A program made the position numbers and the translations under genes. A DNA stretch of 7,348 nt from JBBDWJ01 sp040902925. GTDB lineage: Bacteria; Acidobacteriota; Terriglobia; Bryobacterales; UBA6623. Shown in pieces: positions 1 to 6,085 of this stretch. The first letter of the stretch is position 1. Each line of letters begins with the position of its first letter. The DNA lies in assembly GCA_040902925.1 (NCBI GenBank), contig JBBDWJ010000074.1, positions 1 through 7,348 of the forward strand, given 5' to 3'. The notes below the pieces were generated by a model, which was not told the origin of the DNA, did no database searches, and worked only from the letters and a program-made list of their open reading frames with translations.

Positions 1-87
1 CCGCCACAAAAAAACAACCCAGATCGTCACCCACATCTATGTCGCGCACCCCTCGCCTTTGGCTCGCCCTGGCTCCGGTGGCGCCGA

Positions 88-101
88 TGGTAGATTAGAA
101 T
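88..101 (+). promoter_or_regulatory. Candidate -10 region for the M49 peptidase gene
   Basis: Two overlapping -10-like hexamers lie just before the start codon: TAGATT (91-96), preceded by an extended -10 TG at 88-89, and TAGAAT (96-101, five of six matches to TATAAT). TAGAAT ends 7 nt before the ATG, so transcription from it would start at or next to the start codon and give a leaderless or nearly leaderless mRNA. No convincing -35 box is seen and no Shine-Dalgarno sequence precedes the ATG. The rest of 1-87 shows no gene or other signal. This is a motif match only. Confidence 0.4.
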
Positions 102-108
102 CAGCGCC

Positions 109-1755
109 ATGGATTCCACACCCGCTCGCCTCCCGCTGCTCCTTGCGCTCTGCTTGCTGCTTTCCTGCGGCTCAGCTTCAGAAGAAAATGCCACGATGCT
201 ATCCGACGTCGAACAACGCCTCGCCAAATACACCCCTTTCCGCTTGGAAGCCGACCTGTCGGCGCTCACCGAGAACGAGCGCAAGATGCTTCCGCTGTTG
301 ATCGACGCAGCCAAGATCATGGACCAGCTCTTCTGGCGTCAGGCCTACGGCGAGCCGGCCACGCTCATCCAGGGTGCGCACAGCGCCGCGGCGCGCCGTT
401 TCGTCGAGATCAACTACGGCCCCTGGGACCGGTTGGCGGGCAACGAGCCCTTTCTCGAAGGCGTCGGACCCAAGCCGCCAGGCGCGAACTTCTATCCGGC
501 GGACATGACCAAAGAGGAGTTCGAAGCCGCCGCGGCCGAATCGCCCGAGCGCGCTGAAGCCCTCAAGAGCCTCTACACCATCGTGCGTCGCGACGAGTCG
601 GGAAAGCTGATCACAACCGCTTACCACGAAGCGTTCGCCGCCGATCTCGCGATGGCCGCCGGTAAGCTCCGCGAAGCCGCCGCGTTGGCCGACGACCCCG
701 GGCTCAAACGCTACCTCGAGCTGCGCGCCGAAGCGCTCGTCACCGACGACTACCAGCCGAGCGACCTCGCCTGGCTCGACGTGAAAGACAACACGGTCGA
801 CATCGTCATCGGGCCGATCGAGACCTATGAGGATCAGCTCTTCGGGTACAAGGCTGCGTTCGAGGCCTACGTGCTGGTCAAAGACAAGGAGTGGAGCCAG
901 CGATTGGCCAAGTACACGGCGCTGCTCGGCGAGCTGCAGAAGAACCTGCCGGTGGCGGACAAATACAAGCAGGAAAACCCGGGAAGCGAATCCGACCTGA
1001 ACGCCTACGACGCCATCTACTATGCCGGCGACTGCAACGCCGGGTCGAAGACCATCGCGATCAACCTGCCCAACGACGAGGAAGTGCAGCTCAAAAAGGG
1101 GACGCGCCGGCTACAGTTGAAAAATTCCATGCGGGCGAAGTTCGATAAGATCCTGGTACCGATCGGCGGCGTGCTGATCGCCGAAGACCAGCGCCGCCAC
1201 ATCTCTTTCGACGCCTTTTTCGCCAACACGATGTTCCACGAAGTCGCGCACGGCCTCGGCATCAAGAACACCCTGACCGGCAAGGGGACCGTGCGCGAAG
1301 CGTTGCGCGACAAATCCTCGGCGCTCGAAGAAGGCAAGGCCGACATTCTCGGCCTCTTCATGGTGACCTGGCTCAAGGAGCGCGGCGAGCTGGGCGAAGC
1401 CGATCTGATGGACAACTACGTCACCTTCCTGGCGGGCATCTTCCGCTCGACTCGCTTCGGCGCATCGAGCGCTCACGGGAACGCGAATCTCCTGCGGTTC
1501 AACTATTTCGAAAAGGCAGGCGCGTTTTCGCGCGACGCCGCAACCGGCGCCTATCGCGTCGAGTTCGAGAAGATGCGCGAAGCCGTCGATGGACTGTCGG
1601 AAAACATCCTGCGGCTGCAAGGCGACGGCGACTACGACGCCGTCCTGAAATTCATCGATGAATACGGAACTCTCGGCGACTCGCTGCGGCAGGATCTCGA
1701 CCGTGTCGCCGCCGCGGGTATCCCCGTCGACGTGATTTTCGAGCAGGGTTTGTAG
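109..1755 (+). CDS. Peptidase family M49 (dipeptidyl-peptidase III-like) zinc lipoprotein
   Basis: Predicted zinc metallopeptidase related to dipeptidyl-peptidase III, enzymes that remove dipeptides from the N-terminus of short peptides. The N-terminus is a lipoprotein signal: Arg7, a Leu-rich core, then a lipobox LLSC with Cys20, so it is probably exported and membrane-anchored. Family features in order are an FYP-x-DMT segment at about 128-134, INLPN at 318-322, the zinc motif HEVAH at 377-381 (His377 and His381 as ligands, Glu378 as general base), and EEGKAD at 407-412, where Glu408 matches the third ligand of the family EECRAE motif. The zinc motif is HEXXH, whereas typical DPP III enzymes have HEXXGH. 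At 548 residues it is shorter than the human enzyme (over 700), as are some bacterial members. An in-frame TAG at 91-93 makes this the first possible ATG. Two TAG stops end the gene. Family assignment is firm; dipeptidyl-peptidase activity is inferred. Confidence 0.88.
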   Translation: MDSTPARLPLLLALCLLLSCGSASEENATMLSDVEQRLAKYTPFRLEADLSALTENERKMLPLLIDAAKIMDQLFWRQAYGEPATLIQGAHSAAARRFVEINYGPWDRLAGNEPFLEGVGPKPPGANFYPADMTKEEFEAAAAESPERAEALKSLYTIVRRDESGKLITTAYHEAFAADLAMAAGKLREAAALADDPGLKRYLELRAEALVTDDYQPSDLAWLDVKDNTVDIVIGPIETYEDQLFGYKAAFEAYVLVKDKEWSQRLAKYTALLGELQKNLPVADKYKQENPGSESDLNAYDAIYYAGDCNAGSKTIAINLPNDEEVQLKKGTRRLQLKNSMRAKFDKILVPIGGVLIAEDQRRHISFDAFFANTMFHEVAHGLGIKNTLTGKGTVREALRDKSSALEEGKADILGLFMVTWLKERGELGEADLMDNYVTFLAGIFRSTRFGASSAHGNANLLRFNYFEKAGAFSRDAATGAYRVEFEKMREAVDGLSENILRLQGDGDYDAVLKFIDEYGTLGDSLRQDLDRVAAAGIPVDVIFEQGL

Positions 1756-1760
1756 TAGCC

Positions 1761-1798
1761 CGCCCGGTTTCAGCTCACGATAGTGAGGAAACGGGGCG
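1761..1798 (+). terminator. Strong intergenic hairpin after the M49 gene
   Basis: A long imperfect inverted repeat starts 5 nt after the stop codon. Three 5-bp helices stack: CGCCC (1761-1765) with GGGCG (1794-1798), GTTTC (1767-1771) with GAAAC (1788-1792), and CTCAC (1774-1778) with GTGAG (1783-1787). They are separated by a G-G mismatch and a two-base AG bulge, and capped by a GATA loop. No T-run follows, so it is not a textbook intrinsic terminator. It could end transcription in another way, protect the mRNA 3' end, or act as a structured element upstream of the ferrochelatase gene. The pairing is read directly from the sequence; the role is inferred. Confidence 0.55.
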
Positions 1799-1828
1799 CC
1801 CATTTCGCCGCTCCCCAACAGCATTCGT

Positions 1829-1834
1829 CATACT
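1829..1834 (+). promoter_or_regulatory. Possible -10 box for the ferrochelatase gene
   Basis: CATACT matches TATAAT at four of six positions and ends 8 nt before the ATG at 1843, the spacing expected if the transcript begins at or very near the start codon. There is no recognisable -35 box and no properly spaced Shine-Dalgarno site; the AAGAG directly abutting the ATG is too close. Weak on its own, but it matches the arrangement at the M49 gene. Confidence 0.28.
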
Positions 1835-1842
1835 GCTAAGAG

Positions 1843-2916
1843 ATGCCTGCCGCACCTCAACAGAGCGCGCAACCCTACGACGCAGTCCTGATCGTCTCTT
1901 TCGGAGGTCCCGAAAAACACGAGGATGTCCTGCCGTTCCTCGAATACGTGTTGCGCGGAAAGAACGTACCTCGCGAGCGCCTTCTCGAAGTCGCCGAGCA
2001 CTACTACCACTTCGATGGCAAGAGCCCCATCAACGACCACAACCGGGAACTGTTGTCGCTGCTCGAAAAACAACTGGCCGCGAATGGCCCGCACCTGCCT
2101 GTTTACTGGGGCAATCGGAACTGGCACCCATTTCTGGCGGACACGCTACGGCGCATGGCCGGCGACGGTATCGGGCGGGCTCTGGCGTTCGTCACCTCCG
2201 CCTATGGTTCCTATTCGAGCTGCCGCCAGTATCTCGATGACATCGAGCAGGCGCGGCAGCAAGCGGGCGAACGAGCCCCGGTCATCGATAAAATTCGCAG
2301 CTACTACAACCACGCCGGGTTCATCGAGCCGATGGCTGAGAATGTGACCGCGGCGTTGAACCAATTCGCCAAAGAGTCCCGCCTGTCGGTGGAGCTTGTC
2401 TACACAGCGCACAGCATTCCCATATCGATGGCGAACACGTCGAAGTACGTCGCTCAACTCGAACAAGCCGCCCAACTGGTCAGCGAGCGAGTTGGATGCA
2501 AAAAGACGCGGCTCGTGTTTCAAAGCCGCAGCGGCCCGCCGTCGCAGCCTTGGCTAGAGCCCGACATCTGTGATTATCTCCGCGAGCTCGCCAGGTCGGG
2601 GGCCGGGCGCAACGTTGTCGTCGTGCCGATTGGTTTTCTCTCCGACCACATCGAGGTGCTGTTCGATCTCGACATCCAGGCCAGTGAAGTCGCGCGGCAG
2701 GTGGGTGTGAACATGGCGCGCGCCGCTACGGTGGGCGTTCACCCGCGGTTCATCGAGATGATCCGCGAATTGATCGTCGAGCGCGTGGACGGCCTCGAGG
2801 AAAGGCCGGCGCTCGGTTCGCTGGGGGCCGAGCCGGATTTCTGTTCCGCGGATTGTTGCCCGTTGCCTCAGCGGCCGGCGATGACGGGCCAGCCGCAAAC
2901 GGCCCGCCCGAAATAG
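1843..2916 (+). CDS. hemH: Ferrochelatase (actinobacterial-like, with C-terminal cysteine cluster)
   Basis: Inserts ferrous iron into a porphyrin late in haem synthesis; cytoplasmic or membrane-peripheral. The 357-residue protein has the family landmarks: VSFGGPE near residue 20, HFDGKSPIND at about 56-65, TAHSIP with catalytic His190, QSRSGPPSQPWLEPD, and GFLSDHIEVLFDLD with Glu271, the partner of the catalytic His. The N-terminal SFGGPE..PFLEYVLRG stretch and YSSCRQY (Cys127) look like actinobacterial enzymes that act on coproporphyrin III, so the substrate may be coproporphyrin rather than protoporphyrin IX (inference; the name cpfC would then apply). Near the C-terminus Cys334, Cys338 and Cys339 form a C-x3-CC cluster which, with Cys127, resembles the [2Fe-2S] ligand set known in some bacterial ferrochelatases. 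An in-frame TAA at 1837-1839 fixes this ATG as the earliest. No other haem gene is adjacent. Confidence 0.95.
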   Translation: MPAAPQQSAQPYDAVLIVSFGGPEKHEDVLPFLEYVLRGKNVPRERLLEVAEHYYHFDGKSPINDHNRELLSLLEKQLAANGPHLPVYWGNRNWHPFLADTLRRMAGDGIGRALAFVTSAYGSYSSCRQYLDDIEQARQQAGERAPVIDKIRSYYNHAGFIEPMAENVTAALNQFAKESRLSVELVYTAHSIPISMANTSKYVAQLEQAAQLVSERVGCKKTRLVFQSRSGPPSQPWLEPDICDYLRELARSGAGRNVVVVPIGFLSDHIEVLFDLDIQASEVARQVGVNMARAATVGVHPRFIEMIRELIVERVDGLEERPALGSLGAEPDFCSADCCPLPQRPAMTGQPQTARPK

Positions 2917-2977
2917 CGCCAGTGAATTCTCGTGACAGCGAGTTCGCGCTAGCAGCCGCGCCCGCGTCCTCAACCCC

Positions 2978-2992
2978 GGCTCGGTGCGAGCC
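2978..2992 (-). terminator. Small perfect hairpin between convergent genes
   Basis: GGCTCG (2978-2983) pairs perfectly with CGAGCC (2987-2992) around a three-base loop. It begins 3 nt beyond the stop codon of the leftward gene and lies 61 nt beyond the ferrochelatase stop, so it could end transcription from either side. A weaker bulged hairpin at 2924-2945 (GAA/CTCG with CGAG/TTC) sits nearer the ferrochelatase. Neither is followed by a T-run, so terminator function is only suggested by position. Confidence 0.38.
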
Positions 2993-2995
2993 AGA

Positions 2996-3814
2996 TCAGC
3001 TCAACAAAACCGAAGTCACGACACCCGCCCACGTCAGGACGGTAATCGTATCCCCCTCGGCGTTCTTGAACACGTATTTTTCCGTGTAGCTCTTTCCAAC
3101 GATGCCGGTCAAAGAAAACGTTGGGCGTCCGAGCGTCCGAATCACGTCGTTAATCTGCGAGCCGATCTGCACACCGGCGGCTTCCGCGTTCGTGACCGCT
3201 TCGAGTTGCGGCTGACCTGCGGAATCAACTTCCGGCTCGACGCCAACCTGCTCTGAGGCGTCGCCGAAGCCGTGTCCGGGCGCGACGATCCGCGCCGTCC
3301 CTGCGCCTTCGACGCCCGATTCCTCGGTCGGGGCTTGACCCGCTGCTACCTGTCCACTCGCATCTGTCTCGGCAAGTTCCCGGCCCTGCTCGGCGGCCGC
3401 AATCTCTTCCGCCGGATTCGCCCACTCCACGGTCTGCACCCGAATCGGCTCCCGCAGCGGCTCGCGATAAGCGGCGCCCATCCAACTCGGCGACATCCCC
3501 GAAACCACGACGCCGCTGGAAGTCTTCATCTTCAACGGAGCATTGGCCGGCTCGCCCGCGCTACGCGACGGATCAGCAGTCGACGTTTGTTCCTGAGATC
3601 GGACCGTGCCCGGCGAGCGTTTCTTCGCGTTATCGTCTTCGGAGGTGTCCTTCACCTTCGTGAAGATGCCCGCAATACCCGTGCCTGACGCGGCGCCCGC
3701 CGCTGCTGCCCGTCCAACTCCGTGCCCGTATTCGATGATCGACTGGCCGAACATGGCGGCCGAAAACGCTACGCTAACCCCCAAGATCGAAACCAGGCGG
3801 CTTTTTGCTCGCAT
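2996..3814 (-). CDS. Secreted protein of unknown function with BamE-like C-terminal segment
   Basis: I do not recognise this 272-residue protein. It starts with a Sec signal peptide (Arg2, Lys4, Arg6, then a hydrophobic stretch to about residue 22; cleavage probably near FGQ at 22-24). Next is a segment rich in Gly and Ala (29-51), then a long low-complexity region rich in Ala, Glu, Gly and Ser (about 55-205) that is probably disordered. The ordered-looking C-terminus (215-272) holds GSQINDVIRTLGRP, then a Tyr/Phe-containing strand pattern and ITVLTWAGVV. This is like the G-x-s-x-x-D-V-x-x-x-LG-x-P pattern of SmpA/BamE-type domains, but too weak for a family call. The chosen ATG has AAGGAG six bases upstream; a longer reading frame back to 4207 would overlap the divergent gene and lose the signal peptide. 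It is transcribed away from the NHL-repeat gene. Confidence 0.8.
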   Translation of the reverse strand: MRAKSRLVSILGVSVAFSAAMFGQSIIEYGHGVGRAAAAGAASGTGIAGIFTKVKDTSEDDNAKKRSPGTVRSQEQTSTADPSRSAGEPANAPLKMKTSSGVVVSGMSPSWMGAAYREPLREPIRVQTVEWANPAEEIAAAEQGRELAETDASGQVAAGQAPTEESGVEGAGTARIVAPGHGFGDASEQVGVEPEVDSAGQPQLEAVTNAEAAGVQIGSQINDVIRTLGRPTFSLTGIVGKSYTEKYVFKNAEGDTITVLTWAGVVTSVLLS

Positions 3815-3820
3815 GACACA

Positions 3821-3826
3821 CTCCTT
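3821..3826 (-). promoter_or_regulatory. Ribosome binding site of the secreted unknown protein
   Basis: On the minus strand AAGGAG lies six bases before the ATG at 3814, a near-ideal Shine-Dalgarno match and spacing. It decides the start codon in favour of the 272-residue protein, which then begins exactly with a signal peptide. Confidence 0.85.
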
Positions 3827-3966
3827 CCCACTATCGACCTTACCCGACAGAAGCTCGCGCGCCAATTGGTGGAATCGCCTACGACTACGACTGTCGCTCA
3901 AAGGACATACGCCCCTCCATTCATCTCGTGGTCGCGCTATATTTGCAGGATTGCTCCCACCGCCGG

Positions 3967-3996
3967 CCATATTGACCTGGACCATGTTGACCTGAA
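3967..3996. repeat. Tandem 15-bp direct repeat in the divergent promoter region
   Basis: Two head-to-tail copies of a 15-bp unit, CCATATTGACCTGGA (3967-3981) and CCATGTTGACCTGAA (3982-3996), are identical at 13 of 15 positions with no gap between them. Each contains TTGACCTG. The second copy supplies the -35 box of the likely promoter for the NHL-repeat gene, and the spacing places the copies about one and a half helical turns apart. Direct repeats overlapping or just upstream of a -35 box are typical of activator or repressor sites. The repeat is seen directly; binding by a regulator is inference. Confidence 0.72.
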
Positions 3997-4016
3997 ATGG
4001 CCGCCAGCGGTATTTT
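3987..4016 (+). promoter_or_regulatory. Candidate sigma70-type promoter of the NHL-repeat gene
   Basis: TTGACC (3987-3992, five of six matches to TTGACA) is followed after 18 bp by TATTTT (4011-4016, four of six matches to TATAAT). Transcription would begin near 4023, leaving a leader of about 15 nt that contains the ribosome binding site. The remainder of the divergent gap, 3827-3966, shows no convincing promoter for the leftward gene; it has an 8-bp palindrome CCAATTGG at 3862-3869 and a doubled ACGACT at 3881-3892, neither interpretable alone. Confidence 0.5.
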
Positions 4017-4027
4017 TGCCTTCTCGT

Positions 4028-4032
4028 GAGGT
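4028..4032 (+). promoter_or_regulatory. Ribosome binding site of the NHL-repeat gene
   Basis: GAGGT lies five bases before the ATG at 4038. It supports this start, which is also where a signal peptide begins. Confidence 0.65.
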
Positions 4033-4037
4033 AGCGT

Positions 4038-5900
4038 ATGCGTATTGCTCTTGCTCGTCGTGTCGCCCTGTCCCTGGTGGCTTGCGTCTGGCTTGTGGGT
4101 TCGCCCCTATACGGCCAGATCGCGGGCACGATTTCCACGGTTGCGGGTAACGGCGCCGCGGCGTTCGCGGGCGACAACGGGCCGACTACGGCCGCCTCGT
4201 TGAACAACCCAACCGTTGTCGCATTCCGATCCGATGGCGGCTACTACATCGCCGACTTCAATAACCACCGTATCCGCATGGTCGACTCTACGGGTAATAT
4301 CACCACGGTCGCGGGTAACGGGGTCGTGGGCTACAGCGGCGATGGCGGCGCGGCCGTGCAGGCCTCGCTGCATGACCCGACTGGCGTCGCCGTCGACAGC
4401 AAAGGCAACGTGTACATTGCCGATGCCGCCAACGATCGCGTTCGCAAGATCGACCTCAACGGCACGATCGCCACTTTCGCGGGCAACGGCACAGGTGGAT
4501 TCGGGGGCGACGGCGGACAGGCAACCGCCGCCATGCTCGACTGCCCGACCCGCATCACCTTCGATGGCTTCGATAATCTGTTCATTGCCGACCAGTGCAA
4601 TCACCGCATCCGCAAGGTCGATACGAATGGAATCATCACCACGGTGGCCGGCAGCGGGACGCCAGGAGCGGCTTTCGGGGGCTTCAGCGGCGACGGCGGC
4701 CCCGCAACCGCCGCGCAATTCAAGCACCCCACCGCAGTCACCGTCGACTCCGGCGGCAACATCTACATCACCGATCAGCTCAACAACCGCGTTCGCCGCG
4801 TGAGCCGCAACGGCACGGTGACAACGGTCGCAGGATCGGGCGCGGCGGGCTTTTCCGGCGATGGCGGACCGGCGACAGCCGCCGCGATGACCACTCCAGG
4901 CGCGGTTGCTCTCGATGCGGCGGGCACACTATACATCGCCGACAACATCAACCATCGCATCCGGCGCGTCGGTTCTGACGGCATCATCAATACGGTCATC
5001 GGTAACGGCGTGCAGAGTTCGACCGGAGACGGCGGGCCGGCATCGGCGGCAACGCTCAATAATCCTTTCGGTATCTCGTTCGATGCTTTTGGCAATCTTT
5101 TCATCGCGGAGTCAGGGGCCAACCGCATTCGGCGCGTGAGCGATGTGGCGGCGGCTGTTCCGACCTTCTCCTCCGCCGGTATTACCAACGGCGCAAGCTT
5201 CCAGTCGGGAGGAACGCCGGGCGGCGCCATTGCGACGATCTTCGGTCTGCACCTGAGCGACGTGGACGGTATCATCCAGGCGGAGGTGACGCCGCTGCCG
5301 ACCGAGCTCGGCGGAACGTCGGTGCGCATCGGCGGAGTTCTCGCGCCGCTGTTCGCGGTCGTTCGCGTCAACGGGCAGGAGCAGATCAACCTGCAGATCC
5401 CCTTCGAATTGATTCAGGCGGTGGCCTCTTCGCCGCGCCCCGCGCAGGCGCAGCAGTTCGTCGAGGTCGTTGTCAGCAGCGACGGCGCAAGCAACGCGCC
5501 GGTGCTGATGCAAATCGCCGCGGCGCAGCCCGGCATCTTCCTCGTCGATGGCGTCAACGGCGCGATTCTCGATGTCACCAACGTACTGATTTCGGCGCAG
5601 AATCCGGCTTCGGCCGGCGACACGGTGGTGGTCTTTGCCACGGGGCTTGGAGCTGTTGAGAACCCGCCCGCGGCGGGAGCGCCGGCCTCGCTCGTCGAGT
5701 TGTCGCCGACGCCAGTGTTTGCGACGGCCACGGTTGGGGGCCGCGCGGCGGTCGTCGGCTTCAGCGGCCTCGCGCCCGGATACGTCGGGCTGTATCAGGT
5801 CAATTTGATTGTCCCCGCGGGCGTCGCGGCCGGCGCTGCGGATGTGGTGGTTTCCATGAACGGCGTGCCCAGCAATACGGCCAAGTTGTCTGTGCAGTAG
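4038..5900 (+). CDS. Secreted six-repeat NHL propeller with Solibacter-type C-terminal domain
   Basis: An exported protein of 620 residues with no known substrate. A Sec signal peptide (basic 2-8, hydrophobic 9-22, likely cleavage near YGQ at 25-27) precedes six NHL-like repeats at about 30-85, 86-141, 142-197, 198-258, 259-314 and 315-369. Each carries variants of VAGNG, GF-SGDGGPATAA, a Pro-containing turn, G-N-x-YIAD, and NHRIRKV, and together they should form a beta-propeller, a fold usually used for binding. Repeat 4 has five extra residues. From about 377 to the end is a domain I recognise as the Solibacter uncharacterised C-terminal domain (TIGR03437-type), with ITNGASF, ATIFG, GGTSVRIGG, EQINLQIPFE, VVVFATGLG, and a final YQVNLIVP strand. 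It may tether or display the propeller at the cell surface, but that is inference. The only cysteines after the signal are Cys169 and Cys187, both in repeat 3. Confidence 0.93.
   Translation: MRIALARRVALSLVACVWLVGSPLYGQIAGTISTVAGNGAAAFAGDNGPTTAASLNNPTVVAFRSDGGYYIADFNNHRIRMVDSTGNITTVAGNGVVGYSGDGGAAVQASLHDPTGVAVDSKGNVYIADAANDRVRKIDLNGTIATFAGNGTGGFGGDGGQATAAMLDCPTRITFDGFDNLFIADQCNHRIRKVDTNGIITTVAGSGTPGAAFGGFSGDGGPATAAQFKHPTAVTVDSGGNIYITDQLNNRVRRVSRNGTVTTVAGSGAAGFSGDGGPATAAAMTTPGAVALDAAGTLYIADNINHRIRRVGSDGIINTVIGNGVQSSTGDGGPASAATLNNPFGISFDAFGNLFIAESGANRIRRVSDVAAAVPTFSSAGITNGASFQSGGTPGGAIATIFGLHLSDVDGIIQAEVTPLPTELGGTSVRIGGVLAPLFAVVRVNGQEQINLQIPFELIQAVASSPRPAQAQQFVEVVVSSDGASNAPVLMQIAAAQPGIFLVDGVNGAILDVTNVLISAQNPASAGDTVVVFATGLGAVENPPAAGAPASLVELSPTPVFATATVGGRAAVVGFSGLAPGYVGLYQVNLIVPAGVAAGAADVVVSMNGVPSNTAKLSVQ
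4125..5144 (+). repeat. Six tandem ~168-bp coding repeats (NHL units)
   Basis: Five repeats are 165-168 bp and the fourth is 183 bp (4629-4811). Boundaries by base are roughly 4125, 4293, 4461, 4629, 4812, 4980 and 5144. Identity is clear at protein level but diverged at DNA level, showing old duplication rather than recent expansion. They are part of the coding sequence, not a mobile or CRISPR-like array. Confidence 0.85.
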
Positions 5901-6085
5901 GGAGAATCTGGCGGCGCCAACCGCGAGGAATAACCGCGCGAGGCTTGGGAACCAATCTCACTCATTACTGCTCGTGTGCGACGCCGCTGCCCGATTGCTA
6001 ACGACGTATCTTCCGTAAACCTGCGGCTAAATCGGCTGCCGTCGCCTTCTGCCGCACATCCCATCACTCCTCTTCGGTAGGATGG

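Noticed and set aside
1111..1824. 237-residue open frame on the minus strand opposite the M49 gene
   Set aside because: Antisense shadow typical of GC-rich genes; no motif, and the plus strand codes for a clear family protein.
3862..3869. Palindrome CCAATTGG upstream of the leftward gene
   Set aside because: Only 8 bp with no extension of symmetry; not enough to call an operator.
3272..3995. Overlapping plus-strand open frames of 129-142 residues opposite the secreted protein
   Set aside because: Arg/Pro-rich, without homology, signal or ribosome site; the minus-strand gene explains the region.
3815..4207. Upstream extension of the leftward secreted protein to a 403-residue reading frame
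   Set aside because: It overlaps the start of the NHL-repeat gene, reads through the tandem repeat (giving QVNM twice), buries the signal peptide inside the protein, and ignores the strong Shine-Dalgarno site at 3821-3826.
4107..4727. 206-residue open frame on the minus strand opposite the NHL repeats
   Set aside because: Its repetitive composition simply mirrors the NHL repeats on the other strand, and it crosses the start of the real gene.
4125..5144. Regular repeats that might suggest a CRISPR array or DNA satellite
   Set aside because: The period is about 168 bp, the frame is unbroken, and the conservation is at protein level, as expected for propeller blades.
5901..6085. Possible small RNA or riboswitch in the 185-bp gap
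   Set aside because: Only stems of about four pairs and a short direct repeat are visible; no convincing structure, promoter or terminator.
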